This document shows, piece after piece, positions 14,590 to 23,257 of a stretch of DNA of 34,034 nucleotides; within the stretch, counting starts at the first letter, position 1, and every line of letters starts with the position of its first letter. Origin of the DNA: Sulfurimonas sp. (lineage in GTDB: Bacteria; Campylobacterota; Campylobacteria; Campylobacterales; Sulfurimonadaceae); assembly GCF_018698455.1 (NCBI RefSeq), contig NZ_JABIOQ010000066.1, positions 1 to 34,034 of the forward strand, in the 5' to 3' direction. The position numbers were made by a program, and so were the translations under genes. The notes beneath the pieces were generated by a model that worked only from the letters and a program-made list of their open reading frames with translations, was not told where the DNA came from and ran no database searches.

Positions 14590-16728
14590 ATGCGACAATT
14601 TTTGATGATTCTATTGATAAGTACAGCTTTACTAGCAGAGACCTTAGCAGACCCTGCATTTATGAATGGTTCTGAAAGGTTATTATGGATGCTTTTAGTA
14701 TGCGCAAGCATTATTGCTCTATTAGTCTCTTCTTTTCAAATTATAAAGCTTAAAAAAGAGCATAAAGAGTTACTTCAAAAACAAAATGCAATACAGAGTT
14801 CCCAAGATAAAATTATTTCAGATATGAGCGAAAATATTTATAGTATCGTTCAAGAAGCAGTTGATAATAAGAGTCTTCTTTCTCAAAAAATAGAAGATAA
14901 CCCTCAAGATAAAGAATTATTAGAAGTAATGAATTCAGAGAAAAAAGTTTTAGATATGACAAGTAATCTCATAGAATTTTTGCGTATTAAATCTAAAAAA
15001 GTAGAAATTTCTAAAGAAAATTTTAAATTTGTCAACCTTTTAAATGATGTTTCTGGTTTACTGATATCAGATTTTCAAAATAGTAATATTGAGCTTACTT
15101 TTGATGTGGACAGTGATATACCATATATTCTCATTGGAGATACACTTAATTTAACGACGATATTAAAAAGCCTTCTCGAGTTCTGTATGAGTAAAAAAGC
15201 TAGAAAAGTAACATTAAGAATCTCAAAAGTAAAAGAGATGTCATTAAAGACAAAGCTTCACTTTTTGATTTCAACTGATGTTAAAATTCCAGCAGATAAA
15301 AGTATTTTTGAGTATACATATAGTGAACATACAAAAAAATATGAAGGTCTTGGGCTTGTTATTTCTAGAGATTTATCTCTTCTTATGAGAGGAGAACTTG
15401 TAGCAAGAAACACAAGTATAGGTAACATAGAACTCTCTCTAACTATTCCTTTTAATACTTCAAGCGAGAAAGGAGAGAATAAAGATTATAGAAGAAGACT
15501 TGATCCAAGACTTGCAAAGAAAAAAATTCTTGTTGTGGACGATAATAACGATTCTGCAACAGCTCTAGAAAAAATATTTTTAAACTTTAAGTATAGTGTG
15601 AAAGTTGAAAAACGCGATGAATATTTGAGGAATCTAAATGATTTTTCAATGTATGATATCGTTGTTATAGATGAGAGACTTTTTACAACTAAGTGTATAG
15701 ATACACTTAAAACATCATCATGTAAAATCATATCACTAGGAAATTTTTTAAGTTCATCAGATATGGATATTGATGAGCTAAATACATACAGTTTAAAAAA
15801 ACCATTTACTCAAGAGCGTATATATAATGCACTAAGTGCATTATATATACCTGTAGTTAAAGAAGCAGTTGTCATTGAAGAAGTAGAAGAGGAGAGTACT
15901 GAAAAACTTGAAGTATATAAGAGTGTTTTCCCAGATACAGCTGGTATTTCACTTAGTAGCTTTTCTAAATTTAGTGGTAAGAAGATTTTGCTTGTTGAAG
16001 ACAACTTAATAAACCAAAAAGTTATTATAAGTATTTTAGGAAAATCCGGTATTGATATTTCTATCGCAAATAATGGTCAAGAATCTGTTGATATGATTAA
16101 CTTTCACGATGAGTTTGATTTAGTTCTTATGGATATTAACATGCCGATCATGGATGGTTATACAGCGACTAAAATAATAAGAGATGATTTAAATCGTAAG
16201 ATGTTACCTATAATCTCTTTAAGTGCATTGACCTCTGTAAACGAAGTAAGCCAAATGTTTGCTTCTGGAATGAATGGATACATTGCAAAACCTTTACATA
16301 AAGAAAAGCTATTTACGGCATTTTCTATGTTTATAAATACAGAGCTTAACACTGTTGAAGAAGAAGTAGTTGAAGAAGTTAAGGAGTTGGTATATGAAGG
16401 GCTTGATATACACAAAGGAATTGAGCAGGCTGATGGAAATTCTATGCTTTATAAAGAGCTTCTAGGGGAGTTTAGAGATGCCTATGGACAAAGTCATCAA
16501 GTATTTAAAGATTTAGTTGAAGATCACAGATATGAGCAAGCTAAAATGCTATGTTTAGACCTTCAAGGTTTAGCTGGTTCTATCTGTGCGGATGATATGC
16601 ATAAGTTAGCAACAGAGATGCATAAGCAACTTATTTATAAAAAGTATGACCTTCTTCCTAAATACATCAAAGCATACACGATAGAACTTAAAATTTTGAA
16701 TAATTCAATTACTGAGTATGTTACTTGA
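14590..16728 (+). CDS. Hybrid sensor kinase-like protein with two receiver domains and HPt, phospho-histidines missing
   Basis: This 712-residue membrane protein follows the BarA-type layout: a short N-terminal signal or anchor, a transmembrane helix (31-52), a coiled coil, a kinase dimerisation helix, an ATPase-like domain (~125-290), two receiver domains and a C-terminal HPt domain. In the dimerisation helix SDMSENIYSIVQ aligns with the H-box MSHEIRTPLN, and Glu81 replaces the phospho-accepting His. The N-box lacks its usual Asn-rich motif (GDTLNLTTILKSLLEFC), but GLGLVISRD is kept. Receiver 1 keeps VVDDN, Asp361 and the KKPF lysine. Receiver 2 keeps VEDN, Asp515 and AKP. In HPt, CLDLQGLAGSI aligns with AHTLKGSAG, with Leu656 in place of His. 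It is therefore probably a pseudo-kinase read by other kinases. Confidence 0.85.
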   Translation: MRQFLMILLISTALLAETLADPAFMNGSERLLWMLLVCASIIALLVSSFQIIKLKKEHKELLQKQNAIQSSQDKIISDMSENIYSIVQEAVDNKSLLSQKIEDNPQDKELLEVMNSEKKVLDMTSNLIEFLRIKSKKVEISKENFKFVNLLNDVSGLLISDFQNSNIELTFDVDSDIPYILIGDTLNLTTILKSLLEFCMSKKARKVTLRISKVKEMSLKTKLHFLISTDVKIPADKSIFEYTYSEHTKKYEGLGLVISRDLSLLMRGELVARNTSIGNIELSLTIPFNTSSEKGENKDYRRRLDPRLAKKKILVVDDNNDSATALEKIFLNFKYSVKVEKRDEYLRNLNDFSMYDIVVIDERLFTTKCIDTLKTSSCKIISLGNFLSSSDMDIDELNTYSLKKPFTQERIYNALSALYIPVVKEAVVIEEVEEESTEKLEVYKSVFPDTAGISLSSFSKFSGKKILLVEDNLINQKVIISILGKSGIDISIANNGQESVDMINFHDEFDLVLMDINMPIMDGYTATKIIRDDLNRKMLPIISLSALTSVNEVSQMFASGMNGYIAKPLHKEKLFTAFSMFINTELNTVEEEVVEEVKELVYEGLDIHKGIEQADGNSMLYKELLGEFRDAYGQSHQVFKDLVEDHRYEQAKMLCLDLQGLAGSICADDMHKLATEMHKQLIYKKYDLLPKYIKAYTIELKILNNSITEYVT
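15821..15847. repeat. Perfect 27-bp inverted repeat inside the hybrid kinase-like gene
   Basis: Arms of 13 bases (15821-15833 and 15835-15847) are perfect reverse complements around one A. The left arm is TATATAATGCACT. It lies at the end of receiver domain 1, at the junction with the linker to receiver 2. Confidence 0.75.
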
Positions 16729-17360
16729 TAATTCTTTTTGATTTAGATGGAACATTGATAGATTCAACCGATGCTATTTTAGAGAGTTTTCATAACTCTT
16801 TTGATGTACATAATTTCCCACACCCAGACGATAAAGATATAAAAAATCTTATTGGTTACCCCTTAGATGTAATGTATAAAGAACTAGGAGTAGATGAAAG
16901 TCTTGCTTGGGCTTTTGTGAAAACATATAAAGAGTACTATCAAGTAGTATCTACTCAAAAGACTTACTTACTTCCTAAAGCAAAAGAATCAGTACTTCTT
17001 GCAAATGATTTTGCTGAGCTAGGGATAGTAACAACAAAAACAGGTATATATTCAGAAGTACTGATGGAACATTTTGATATAATGGATTACTTTAAAGTGC
17101 TAATAGGTAGAGAACATGTAGAACATCCAAAGCCGCACGAGGAACCAATTTTAAAGGCATTAGAGAGTTTTGATGTACTAAATAAAGAAATCTGGATGAT
17201 AGGCGATACGAAACTTGATCTCATTTCTGCAAAAAATGCAGGTGTAAATTCGATCGGTGTTTTGAGTGGTTATGATGATGAAGGTACCTTAAAAAAATAT
17301 ACTGAGTATATATTTACTACTGCTTACGAGGCAATAGTATTTTTAAGAAATAAAAAGTAA
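16725..17360 (+). CDS. HAD-superfamily phosphatase (phosphoglycolate phosphatase-like)
   Basis: This 211-residue protein has motif I ILFDLDGTLIDST (3-15; nucleophile Asp6 and Asp8), a helical cap, a threonine-rich motif II strand (LGIVTTKTG), KPHEEPILKAL as the motif III region, and MIGDTKLDLISAKNAG with the metal-binding Asp. The FDLDGTLIDS start and VGxxHPKPHxxP pattern resemble Gph/PpaX-type enzymes, which hydrolyse 2-phosphoglycolate or pyrophosphate. The substrate is not certain. It starts with TTG at 16725 inside the TTGA that ends the kinase-like gene, so translation is coupled. A hairpin plus T-run follows at 17354. Confidence 0.85.
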   Translation: MIILFDLDGTLIDSTDAILESFHNSFDVHNFPHPDDKDIKNLIGYPLDVMYKELGVDESLAWAFVKTYKEYYQVVSTQKTYLLPKAKESVLLANDFAELGIVTTKTGIYSEVLMEHFDIMDYFKVLIGREHVEHPKPHEEPILKALESFDVLNKEIWMIGDTKLDLISAKNAGVNSIGVLSGYDDEGTLKKYTEYIFTTAYEAIVFLRNKK

Positions 17361-17380
17361 GCACTTAGCTTCTTTTTTTT
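17354..17380 (+). terminator. Possible intrinsic terminator after the HAD gene
   Basis: AAGTAA and TTAGCTT can form a short bulged stem around GCAC, followed by a run of eight T (17373-17380). The stem is weak, so the call rests mainly on the T-run and position. Confidence 0.4.
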
Positions 17381-17411
17381 CAAAATAATTAAATTAAAGA
17401 AGAGAGTGTAA

Positions 17412-17774
17412 ATGAAATTATTAATAGTAGATGATGCGAAAATAATACATTTTATGGCCAAAAAAATATTGAAAGAAAATGGACTGGCAGATGTGGAATG
17501 CCAGGATGCATTTGACGGCAACGAAGCCGTTTGGCAAGTACATAAATTTAAACCGGACTTGATTCTTCTTGATGTTGAAATGCCAGAAAGAGATGGGATA
17601 AGTGCACTCGAATTGATTAAAAAAAATGACCCTAATATTATTGTGATTATGGTTAGCTCTCATGGATCAAAAACAATGATTTCAAAAGCTACATCGCTTG
17701 GAGCAAATGGCTTTATTCAAAAACCATTTGATAAAGATGAGCTATGCAGTTGCATTAGAAAAGTACTTCCATAA
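17412..17774 (+). CDS. CheY-like single-domain response regulator
   Basis: This 120-residue protein is a lone receiver domain. The acidic pair Asp7-Asp8 (LLIVDDAK), the phosphorylatable Asp54 (LILLDVEMPERDG), the switch Ser in VSSHGS and Lys in FIQKPF are all present. There is no output domain, so it works by protein contact like CheY, or as a phosphate carrier in a phosphorelay. It lies right after the histidine-less hybrid protein and a HAD gene. It could compete for the same upstream kinase, but this is an inference from position. Confidence 0.92.
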   Translation: MKLLIVDDAKIIHFMAKKILKENGLADVECQDAFDGNEAVWQVHKFKPDLILLDVEMPERDGISALELIKKNDPNIIVIMVSSHGSKTMISKATSLGANGFIQKPFDKDELCSCIRKVLP

Positions 17775-17872
17775 AAGTAGTTTAGTTGATACTAATTACA
17801 TAACTTCTTTGTTTCAACAAAATTAAATTAAAATCAGCTAGAATGCCTTTAATATAATTTAAGGAAATAGCA

Positions 17873-18379
17873 ATGCCATTATTAGACTCGTTTACAGTAG
17901 ATCACACAATTATGCCAGCTCCAGCAGTTCGTAAAGCTAAGGGAATGAAAACTCCAAGTGGGGATGATATTACTGTTTTTGACTTACGTTTTGTAAGACC
18001 AAATGAAGATATACTTTCAGAAAAAGGTATTCATACATTGGAACATCTTTTTGCTGGTTTTATGAGAAATCATTTAAATTCTAAAGATACGGAGATAATA
18101 GATCTTTCACCTATGGGTTGTAGAACAGGTTTTTACATGAGTGTACTTGGCGCACCATCTGAAGAGAGTGTGGCTAAGGCTTGGGCAGAGGCTATGCAAG
18201 ACGTTCTTGGAGTACAAGCACAGAGTGATATCCCTGAGTTAAATATTTACCAGTGTGGAACATATAAAATGCACTCACTTCAAGAGGCAAAAGATATAGC
18301 TTCAAACATTTTAAATAAAGACATTGACATCATGGATAATGATGCCCTTACTCTTGATTTAACAAAAGTAGACCAGTAA
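17873..18379 (+). CDS. luxS: S-ribosylhomocysteine lyase LuxS
   Basis: This 168-residue protein cleaves S-ribosylhomocysteine to homocysteine and DPD, the precursor of autoinducer-2, in the activated methyl cycle. Metal ligands His54 and His58 ([10 protein letters not shown]), the catalytic Cys83 (MGCRTGFY) and Cys128 (YQCGTYKMH) are all in place, and the length is normal. The start is supported by AAGGAA 6 bases upstream. A TATAAT at 17853 is too close to the start to leave a full leader. The methyltransferase gene follows within ten bases. Confidence 0.97.
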   Translation: MPLLDSFTVDHTIMPAPAVRKAKGMKTPSGDDITVFDLRFVRPNEDILSEKGIHTLEHLFAGFMRNHLNSKDTEIIDLSPMGCRTGFYMSVLGAPSEESVAKAWAEAMQDVLGVQAQSDIPELNIYQCGTYKMHSLQEAKDIASNILNKDIDIMDNDALTLDLTKVDQ

Positions 18380-18388
18380 CCCTCGCAA

Positions 18389-19132
18389 GTGTTTGACAGT
18401 AAACTCCATACAATGACTCTGAGTGAAGATGGCTCTTATACAGCCTATTCAAAAGAGTATGAAGAACATTACCACTCGACAAGAGATGGGGCACTTCATG
18501 AGTCTCTTGTCAAACATGTTATTCCTGCGTTTAATGTGATAAAGGAAGACGAAGTAAATATCTTAGATATTTGTTACGGACTCGGATTTAATACCCTTGC
18601 AACATTACTACATTGTAAAAGAAATTTCCCAAATAAAAAGTTAAATATTTACTCCCCTGAACTTGACACATTACTTGTGAAATCACTAGAAAATTTTACC
18701 TACCCTCCAGAATTTGATGAGTTTAGAGATGTTATTTTAACTCTCTCACGAGAAGGTGTGTGTAAAGATAAAAATATTTCCATAGAAGTTTTTTTAGGTG
18801 ATGCCCGAGAGTATATTAAAAAGTTTGAGAACAAGTTTGACATAGTCTACCAAGATGCTTTTTCCCCTAGCACAAATCCAATGCTATGGACGCAGGAATA
18901 CTTTGCGGATATAAAAAAGAGTATGAAGCAAAATAGTATTTTAACTACATACTCCATTGCATTCGCAACTAGACTTGCCCTATATAAGAATGGATTTTTT
19001 CTTTATATAAATCGTGGAGATGGTTTTCGAGATGCTACTGTAGCTTCTTTGCATGAGTTAAGCGAGTTTTACAAAGTTGATATGGAACATAAAATATCAT
19101 GTAATAAAGATGCCCAACCACTCAGGGATTAA
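18389..19132 (+). CDS. mnmD: tRNA 5-methylaminomethyl-2-thiouridine methyltransferase domain protein (MnmD-like)
   Basis: This 247-residue protein matches the methyltransferase half of MnmC (DUF752), without the oxidoreductase half. It finishes the wobble uridine of certain tRNAs using S-adenosylmethionine. Visible features are the N-terminal LSEDGSYTAYSKEYEEHYHS signature, the SAM-binding motif ILDICYGLGFNTLA, and the catalytic-region YQDAFSPSTNPMLWTQEYF. It starts with GTG at 18389, ten bases after luxS; the next ATG would cut into the conserved N terminus. The ribosome binding site is weak, so it may depend on read-through from luxS. Confidence 0.85.
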   Translation: MFDSKLHTMTLSEDGSYTAYSKEYEEHYHSTRDGALHESLVKHVIPAFNVIKEDEVNILDICYGLGFNTLATLLHCKRNFPNKKLNIYSPELDTLLVKSLENFTYPPEFDEFRDVILTLSREGVCKDKNISIEVFLGDAREYIKKFENKFDIVYQDAFSPSTNPMLWTQEYFADIKKSMKQNSILTTYSIAFATRLALYKNGFFLYINRGDGFRDATVASLHELSEFYKVDMEHKISCNKDAQPLRD

Positions 19133-19158
19133 AAATCGACTCGATAAAAGTAGATACT

Positions 19159-20067
19159 TTAAAACAGCTCTAACAGCTTTACCCCAATGAAAATAACCCC
19201 TAAAAAAATCAAAGAGGAGATAAAAACTAACGCCGTCACGACTTTAGCATTGCACTCATAAAGTGATGCAAGATTTACATTAGCGACTGCTAGTGGCATA
19301 AGAAGTTCTATAAATACTATACCTTTTATCATCGGGTCTATCGAGAGAGGGTAGAGCACGCAAAACGCGAGGAGAGGTAAAAGGACAAACTTGAAAATCA
19401 TAACCCAAACCAGCAATTTTTTACTCAGTTCTTTAACTTTTGTGCCATAAAGATAGATACCAAATAAAAAGAGTTGCATTGTCATAGAAGCATAAGCTCC
19501 CATCATGAGCATATTTAAAATAGAAGAGTGAATGCTCACTTCATAAACACTTAAAAGAATGGCAATGATGGTTGCCCAGAGGATTGGTAGTTTGATTATG
19601 TTAAGTAGGGAAGTCTTAGTATCGTAAGTTCCACGGGAGTAAAAGTATACACCAATAGTGTAAACTACAAATACATTGACAAGATTGACTATGGTCGTAT
19701 AGGGGATAGAATCCTCTCCAAAAATGGCAATGTTTAGAGGAATCCCTAAATTTCCTGTATTTCCTATGATAGCAGCAACAGTTGCAATAGAGTATTCTTT
19801 TTTGTTTTTAAAGAGATATCTTGCAAAAAATGCAGAAATGAGTAAAAGAACCAGGACAATAAAAAGATAGATGGAAGGGGCATAGAGTAAAGAAATATCT
19901 ACAGGACGAATCAAGAGACCCCAAAATGTTAAAAAAACTTGTAAGAAATAGACATTGATGAGAGTAATGGTTTTATCATCAATTTTCTCTTTAAAACTCA
20001 TTTTAGCGAGATAACCCATCACAATAAAAACATAAATGCTTAATATACTAAATATAATTGAACTCAT
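19159..20067 (-). CDS. AEC-family (auxin efflux carrier-like) transporter
   Basis: This 302-residue protein is almost wholly hydrophobic with about ten transmembrane helices. The Asn-rich GNTGNLGIPLNIAIFGEDSI motif near residues 106-125 and PLAVANVNLASLY near the C terminus are typical of bacterial AEC permeases for carboxylates or malate. The substrate is not clear. It is transcribed away from the thioredoxin gene, with only 24 bases between the two starts, and no Shine-Dalgarno sequence is seen before its ATG. Confidence 0.85.
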   Translation of the reverse strand: MSSIIFSILSIYVFIVMGYLAKMSFKEKIDDKTITLINVYFLQVFLTFWGLLIRPVDISLLYAPSIYLFIVLVLLLISAFFARYLFKNKKEYSIATVAAIIGNTGNLGIPLNIAIFGEDSIPYTTIVNLVNVFVVYTIGVYFYSRGTYDTKTSLLNIIKLPILWATIIAILLSVYEVSIHSSILNMLMMGAYASMTMQLFLFGIYLYGTKVKELSKKLLVWVMIFKFVLLPLLAFCVLYPLSIDPMIKGIVFIELLMPLAVANVNLASLYECNAKVVTALVFISSLIFLGVIFIGVKLLELF

Positions 20068-20086
20068 AGGCTAATTTTACTATAAT
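20058..20086 (+). promoter_or_regulatory. Promoter for a probable leaderless thioredoxin transcript
   Basis: TTGAAC (20058-20063), a 17-bp spacer and a perfect TATAAT (20081-20086) place the transcription start at about 20092-20094, on the start codon itself. No Shine-Dalgarno sequence is present. Confidence 0.55.
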
Positions 20087-20091
20087 TTTAT

Positions 20092-20409
20092 ATGCAAACA
20101 CTAGAAAATATAAATAAAACAATAAAAGAAAATATAGCAGTAATGGTTTACTTCTCGGCACCAACTTGTAATGTTTGTCATGCCTTAAAGCCAAAGTTAC
20201 TAGAGGCACTTGATGAAAATTTTAGTGAGTTTAAAGTAGAGAGTGTAGATATTTCTATTGATGAAGACATCGCACCGCATTTTGGTATTTTCACTATTCC
20301 TACGGTACTTATCTTTTTAGACTCAAAAGAGTTTGTACGTAAGTCTAGAAATATGAGTGTGAATGAACTCATGAAAGAGATACAGCGTCCTTATGAGATA
20401 ATGACTTAA
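20092..20409 (+). CDS. Thioredoxin-family protein
   Basis: This 105-residue cytoplasmic protein has the thioredoxin layout: a strand with YFSAPTCNVCHALKP holding the redox pair Cys26-Cys29, a central helix, the VDISIDEDIAPHFGIFTIPT segment with the cis-Pro and a C-terminal helix. The usual Trp before the first Cys is replaced by Pro-Thr, and the CNVC centre differs from CGPC. It is therefore a thioredoxin-like protein rather than the main thioredoxin. A promoter only six bases before the ATG and the lack of a ribosome binding site suggest leaderless translation. Confidence 0.85.
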   Translation: MQTLENINKTIKENIAVMVYFSAPTCNVCHALKPKLLEALDENFSEFKVESVDISIDEDIAPHFGIFTIPTVLIFLDSKEFVRKSRNMSVNELMKEIQRPYEIMT

Positions 20410-20432
20410 GAGTTTCATATGTCAACAAATAG

Positions 20433-20438
20433 TATAAT
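20433..20438 (+). promoter_or_regulatory. Probable -10 box of the PAS-chemoreceptor operon
   Basis: A perfect TATAAT (20433-20438) lies 25 bases before the PAS gene start. AAGG at 20454-20457 is six bases upstream of the ATG. Confidence 0.5.
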
Positions 20439-20463
20439 ATTTAAAATTTTATTAAGGTAAAGT

Positions 20464-20973
20464 ATGAACAAAGTCAAACTGATTAATAATGAGAAGTTTC
20501 TTTCGGACGATGAATTTATCGTCTCTAAAACTGATAAACATGGAAAAATATTATATGGAAATAAGATTTTCATAAAAATATCAGGATATGAAGAGCATGA
20601 GCTTTTAGATAAGCCCCACTCCATACTAAGACATCCAGACATGCCAAGTTGTGTTTTCAAACTATTATGGGAGAGACTACAAGCGAAGCAAGAGATATTT
20701 GCTTATGTAAAAAACCTAGCCAAAGATGGATCTTTTTACTGGGTATATGCAAATGTAACAGTTACTCTGAACAAAAATGGTGGAGTAGTTGACTTACACT
20801 CTGTCCGAAGAAAGCCATCTTCAAAAGCGATGGAAGTGATACCGGGACTTTATAAAGCCTTACTTGCCCAAGAGAAGAAAGCAGGCATAGACAGTGGAAC
20901 TAAGATGCTTATGAATATACTAAATGACAAAGGAGTATCATATGACGATTTTATCTTCGATTTACAAAACTAA
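20464..20973 (+). CDS. PAS-domain protein (Aer/CetB-like energy sensor)
   Basis: This 169-residue soluble protein is mainly one PAS domain. [19 protein letters not shown] and [17 protein letters not shown] form the start of the fold. [21 protein letters not shown] is the typical Aer-type FAD-binding PAS C-terminal strand. There is no kinase or effector. The gene overlaps a chemoreceptor gene that lacks a periplasmic domain. This resembles the Campylobacter CetB/CetA pair, where a PAS protein senses the redox state for a separate receptor. Binding of FAD is an inference from family. Confidence 0.8.
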   Translation: MNKVKLINNEKFLSDDEFIVSKTDKHGKILYGNKIFIKISGYEEHELLDKPHSILRHPDMPSCVFKLLWERLQAKQEIFAYVKNLAKDGSFYWVYANVTVTLNKNGGVVDLHSVRRKPSSKAMEVIPGLYKALLAQEKKAGIDSGTKMLMNILNDKGVSYDDFIFDLQN

Positions 20974-22414
20974 GCAGACATTAGCTCTCTATGTAATTCT
21001 CCTTTTTATAGTTGTTTATTTTATAGTTATAGATGAATTTTTAATAGCAGGTGTACTATTTATTTTTATGGCCATAACGACACTTCTTTCGTTAAGAGAG
21101 AATGAAACATGCGAAAAGATTTTTAATGATCCAATAGTAAGACAGATAAGAGATGTTCTTTTAAAAGCGGGTAAGGGCGAACTCTCGTATAGAATAACAC
21201 ATATTGATGATGAGCATACCATGCATGATGTTGCTTGGGGTGTAAATGATCTACTAGATCAAGTCGAACAATATATGCGTGATGGAAAAGCAGCTATTGA
21301 GAATGCAAACAAGGGGCATAGAAATAGAATTGTTCCACCCCGTGGATACAAAGGTGATTTTGCAACGGCAGTACCTTCTCTTAACACGGCAATTCATTCT
21401 ATCTTCCTTTCTTATAAAGGTGCACAAGCTAAATCACTTTCAGAGATATTTGAGAATAATAGTAAGGGTGGTGTATCCCGCGGATTGTCAATTATTCAAG
21501 AAGATATTATAACAAACTTGGATGTTGTAAACGAGATAGCCATAAGAACTAAAGAAACATTTAGCGAAGTGGTTGAATCAAGGGATGTGATTCAAAACAT
21601 CACCTCAAGTCTAGATGAACTTATCACACTCATAACAAACTCCAATGACTCAATCTCTATGTTGAGTGAAAGAACTAATGACATTACTGCTGTGGTAGAA
21701 TTGATTAAAGATATTGCAGAACAAACAAATCTACTTGCATTAAATGCGGCTATAGAAGCTGCCCGTGCGGGTGAACATGGACGAGGTTTTGCCGTTGTCG
21801 CCGATGAGGTGAGAAAACTTGCAGAACGAACACAAAAAGCGACACAAGAGATAGCTATAACTACAAACAGTTTAAAGCAAGAAGCAAATGATATACAAAT
21901 GAATTCGGACAAAGTGACAAGCTTAGCTACTGGTTCTCAAGAGGATGTAGAAAATTTCCATAATACACTAGAGAGATTTTCTCTCAATGCAGATAAATCT
22001 GCAAACCAGTCTGAAAATGTACATAATTCACTCTTTACAAGCTTGGCAAAAGTTGATCATATTATTTTTAAGCATAAGGCTTATGTAGCAATATTTCATG
22101 GAGATAAAGATAACTTAGAATTCTTGGGCGATCATCACTCTTGTAGATTAGGAAAGTGGTATGATAATGATAGCGATCAAGCTAAAGAAAGATTTGGAGC
22201 TACAAAAGCTTACAAAGAGATACATGTACCGCATGAAAAAATTCATACAAATATACTGAGAACATTGGAATGTGTTGAAAAGGGAAATTGTACATCTCCT
22301 GAAAATAGAGATCAGATAATCTTATCTATGAAAAATGCAGAAGAGGCTAGTTTTGAACTCTTTGAATTATTTCAAAAAATGGTAGCAGAAGCGAATCCAT
22401 CACTTAAAGCATAA
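20942..22414 (+). CDS. Methyl-accepting chemotaxis protein with CZB domain (CetA-like)
   Basis: This 490-residue membrane chemoreceptor has an N-terminal hydrophobic hairpin ([17 protein letters not shown] and [18 protein letters not shown]) with almost no periplasmic loop. A HAMP-like region follows, then the signalling hairpin with the highly conserved tip [20 protein letters not shown]. The C terminus is a CZB domain ([28 protein letters not shown]) with the His/His/Cys/His zinc set that senses zinc or oxidants. I choose the ATG at 20942 because AAAGGAG lies six bases upstream; a longer start at 20924 has no such site. The gene begins 32 bases inside the PAS gene, so the two are co-translated. 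Its end overlaps the convergent rlmB-like gene by 11 bases. Confidence 0.9.
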   Translation: MTILSSIYKTKQTLALYVILLFIVVYFIVIDEFLIAGVLFIFMAITTLLSLRENETCEKIFNDPIVRQIRDVLLKAGKGELSYRITHIDDEHTMHDVAWGVNDLLDQVEQYMRDGKAAIENANKGHRNRIVPPRGYKGDFATAVPSLNTAIHSIFLSYKGAQAKSLSEIFENNSKGGVSRGLSIIQEDIITNLDVVNEIAIRTKETFSEVVESRDVIQNITSSLDELITLITNSNDSISMLSERTNDITAVVELIKDIAEQTNLLALNAAIEAARAGEHGRGFAVVADEVRKLAERTQKATQEIAITTNSLKQEANDIQMNSDKVTSLATGSQEDVENFHNTLERFSLNADKSANQSENVHNSLFTSLAKVDHIIFKHKAYVAIFHGDKDNLEFLGDHHSCRLGKWYDNDSDQAKERFGATKAYKEIHVPHEKIHTNILRTLECVEKGNCTSPENRDQIILSMKNAEEASFELFELFQKMVAEANPSLKA

Positions 22415-23153
22415 ATGCAATTAGTGATGCAGTTACTGCAACATTAAGTGATTCTACTCCGCGTTTCATAGGAATTTGGAGTGATTCATTACATAAGTCT
22501 TCGACTTCTTTACTAACACCTTCACTTTCATTTCCAAGAACATAGATACTTCTCCCAGTAGGCTTAACATCATAAATACTTTGTTTTGCATGAGATGAAA
22601 GAGAATAAATTTGAGTATCTTTTACTTTTGCGAGTACATCTTCAAGTGCATCACAGAAGTAGATAGGAAGTTTAAAAAGTGTTCCCGCACTTGCTTTTAT
22701 AACTAGAGGAGAGATTTTTGCAGAGTTCTTTTTAGGAAGAATGAGTCCATCAATATTTCCAGCCGCACAACTCCTTATAATCATTCCTAAGTTTTGAGGA
22801 TTTTGAATGCCATCAAGTGCAAGAAGTCTGTACGAATTGAGTTCTAAGATTGCCGTCGCATTTGAGTAAGATTGAGAAATAATATCTATACAAACACCTT
22901 GGTCTTGTTTTGCATTTTTACTAATTCTACTTAAAGCACTTTTAGTGTGGTAAGAGATTTCAATATCGCGCTTTTGTGCAAGTGCTAGTATCTCTTTGAT
23001 ATTTCCATCAGTTTTGTTTGAGTCAGCCATATGCAGCTTATGAATTTCAACACTTGTATCCTGCAAAACTTCTATAACCACATTTCTTCCGTAGAGAGTG
23101 ATTATTTTCTCAAAAAACTTTTTTTTATCTTTATATTCTTGTGAATCTTGCAT
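22404..23153 (-). CDS. rlmB: SPOUT-family 2'-O-methyltransferase (RlmB/TrmH-like)
   Basis: This 249-residue protein has an N-terminal substrate-binding domain ([11 protein letters not shown]; residues ~20-95) and a C-terminal SPOUT knot domain. The knot carries the three conserved motifs: [32 protein letters not shown] and [17 protein letters not shown]. This matches RlmB, which 2'-O-methylates a guanosine in 23S rRNA. Related TrmH or RlmB-like enzymes acting on tRNA are possible. A plausible ribosome binding site AAAGGT precedes the ATG. The 3' end overlaps the chemoreceptor gene. Confidence 0.88.
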   Translation of the reverse strand: MQDSQEYKDKKKFFEKIITLYGRNVVIEVLQDTSVEIHKLHMADSNKTDGNIKEILALAQKRDIEISYHTKSALSRISKNAKQDQGVCIDIISQSYSNATAILELNSYRLLALDGIQNPQNLGMIIRSCAAGNIDGLILPKKNSAKISPLVIKASAGTLFKLPIYFCDALEDVLAKVKDTQIYSLSSHAKQSIYDVKPTGRSIYVLGNESEGVSKEVEDLCNESLQIPMKRGVESLNVAVTASLIAFML

Positions 23154-23257
23154 TGTATATACCTTTGTAATGATAAATGCAATGTTATCACAAATAGGAT
23201 TTATATCTAAAGAAAATAGATTTATTTGATAACACTTAGCTATAGTTTTTCTAAAAA

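Noticed and set aside
20924-20941. Upstream start for the chemoreceptor
   Set aside because: The ATG at 20942 has AAAGGAG at ideal spacing, while the one at 20924 has no such site.
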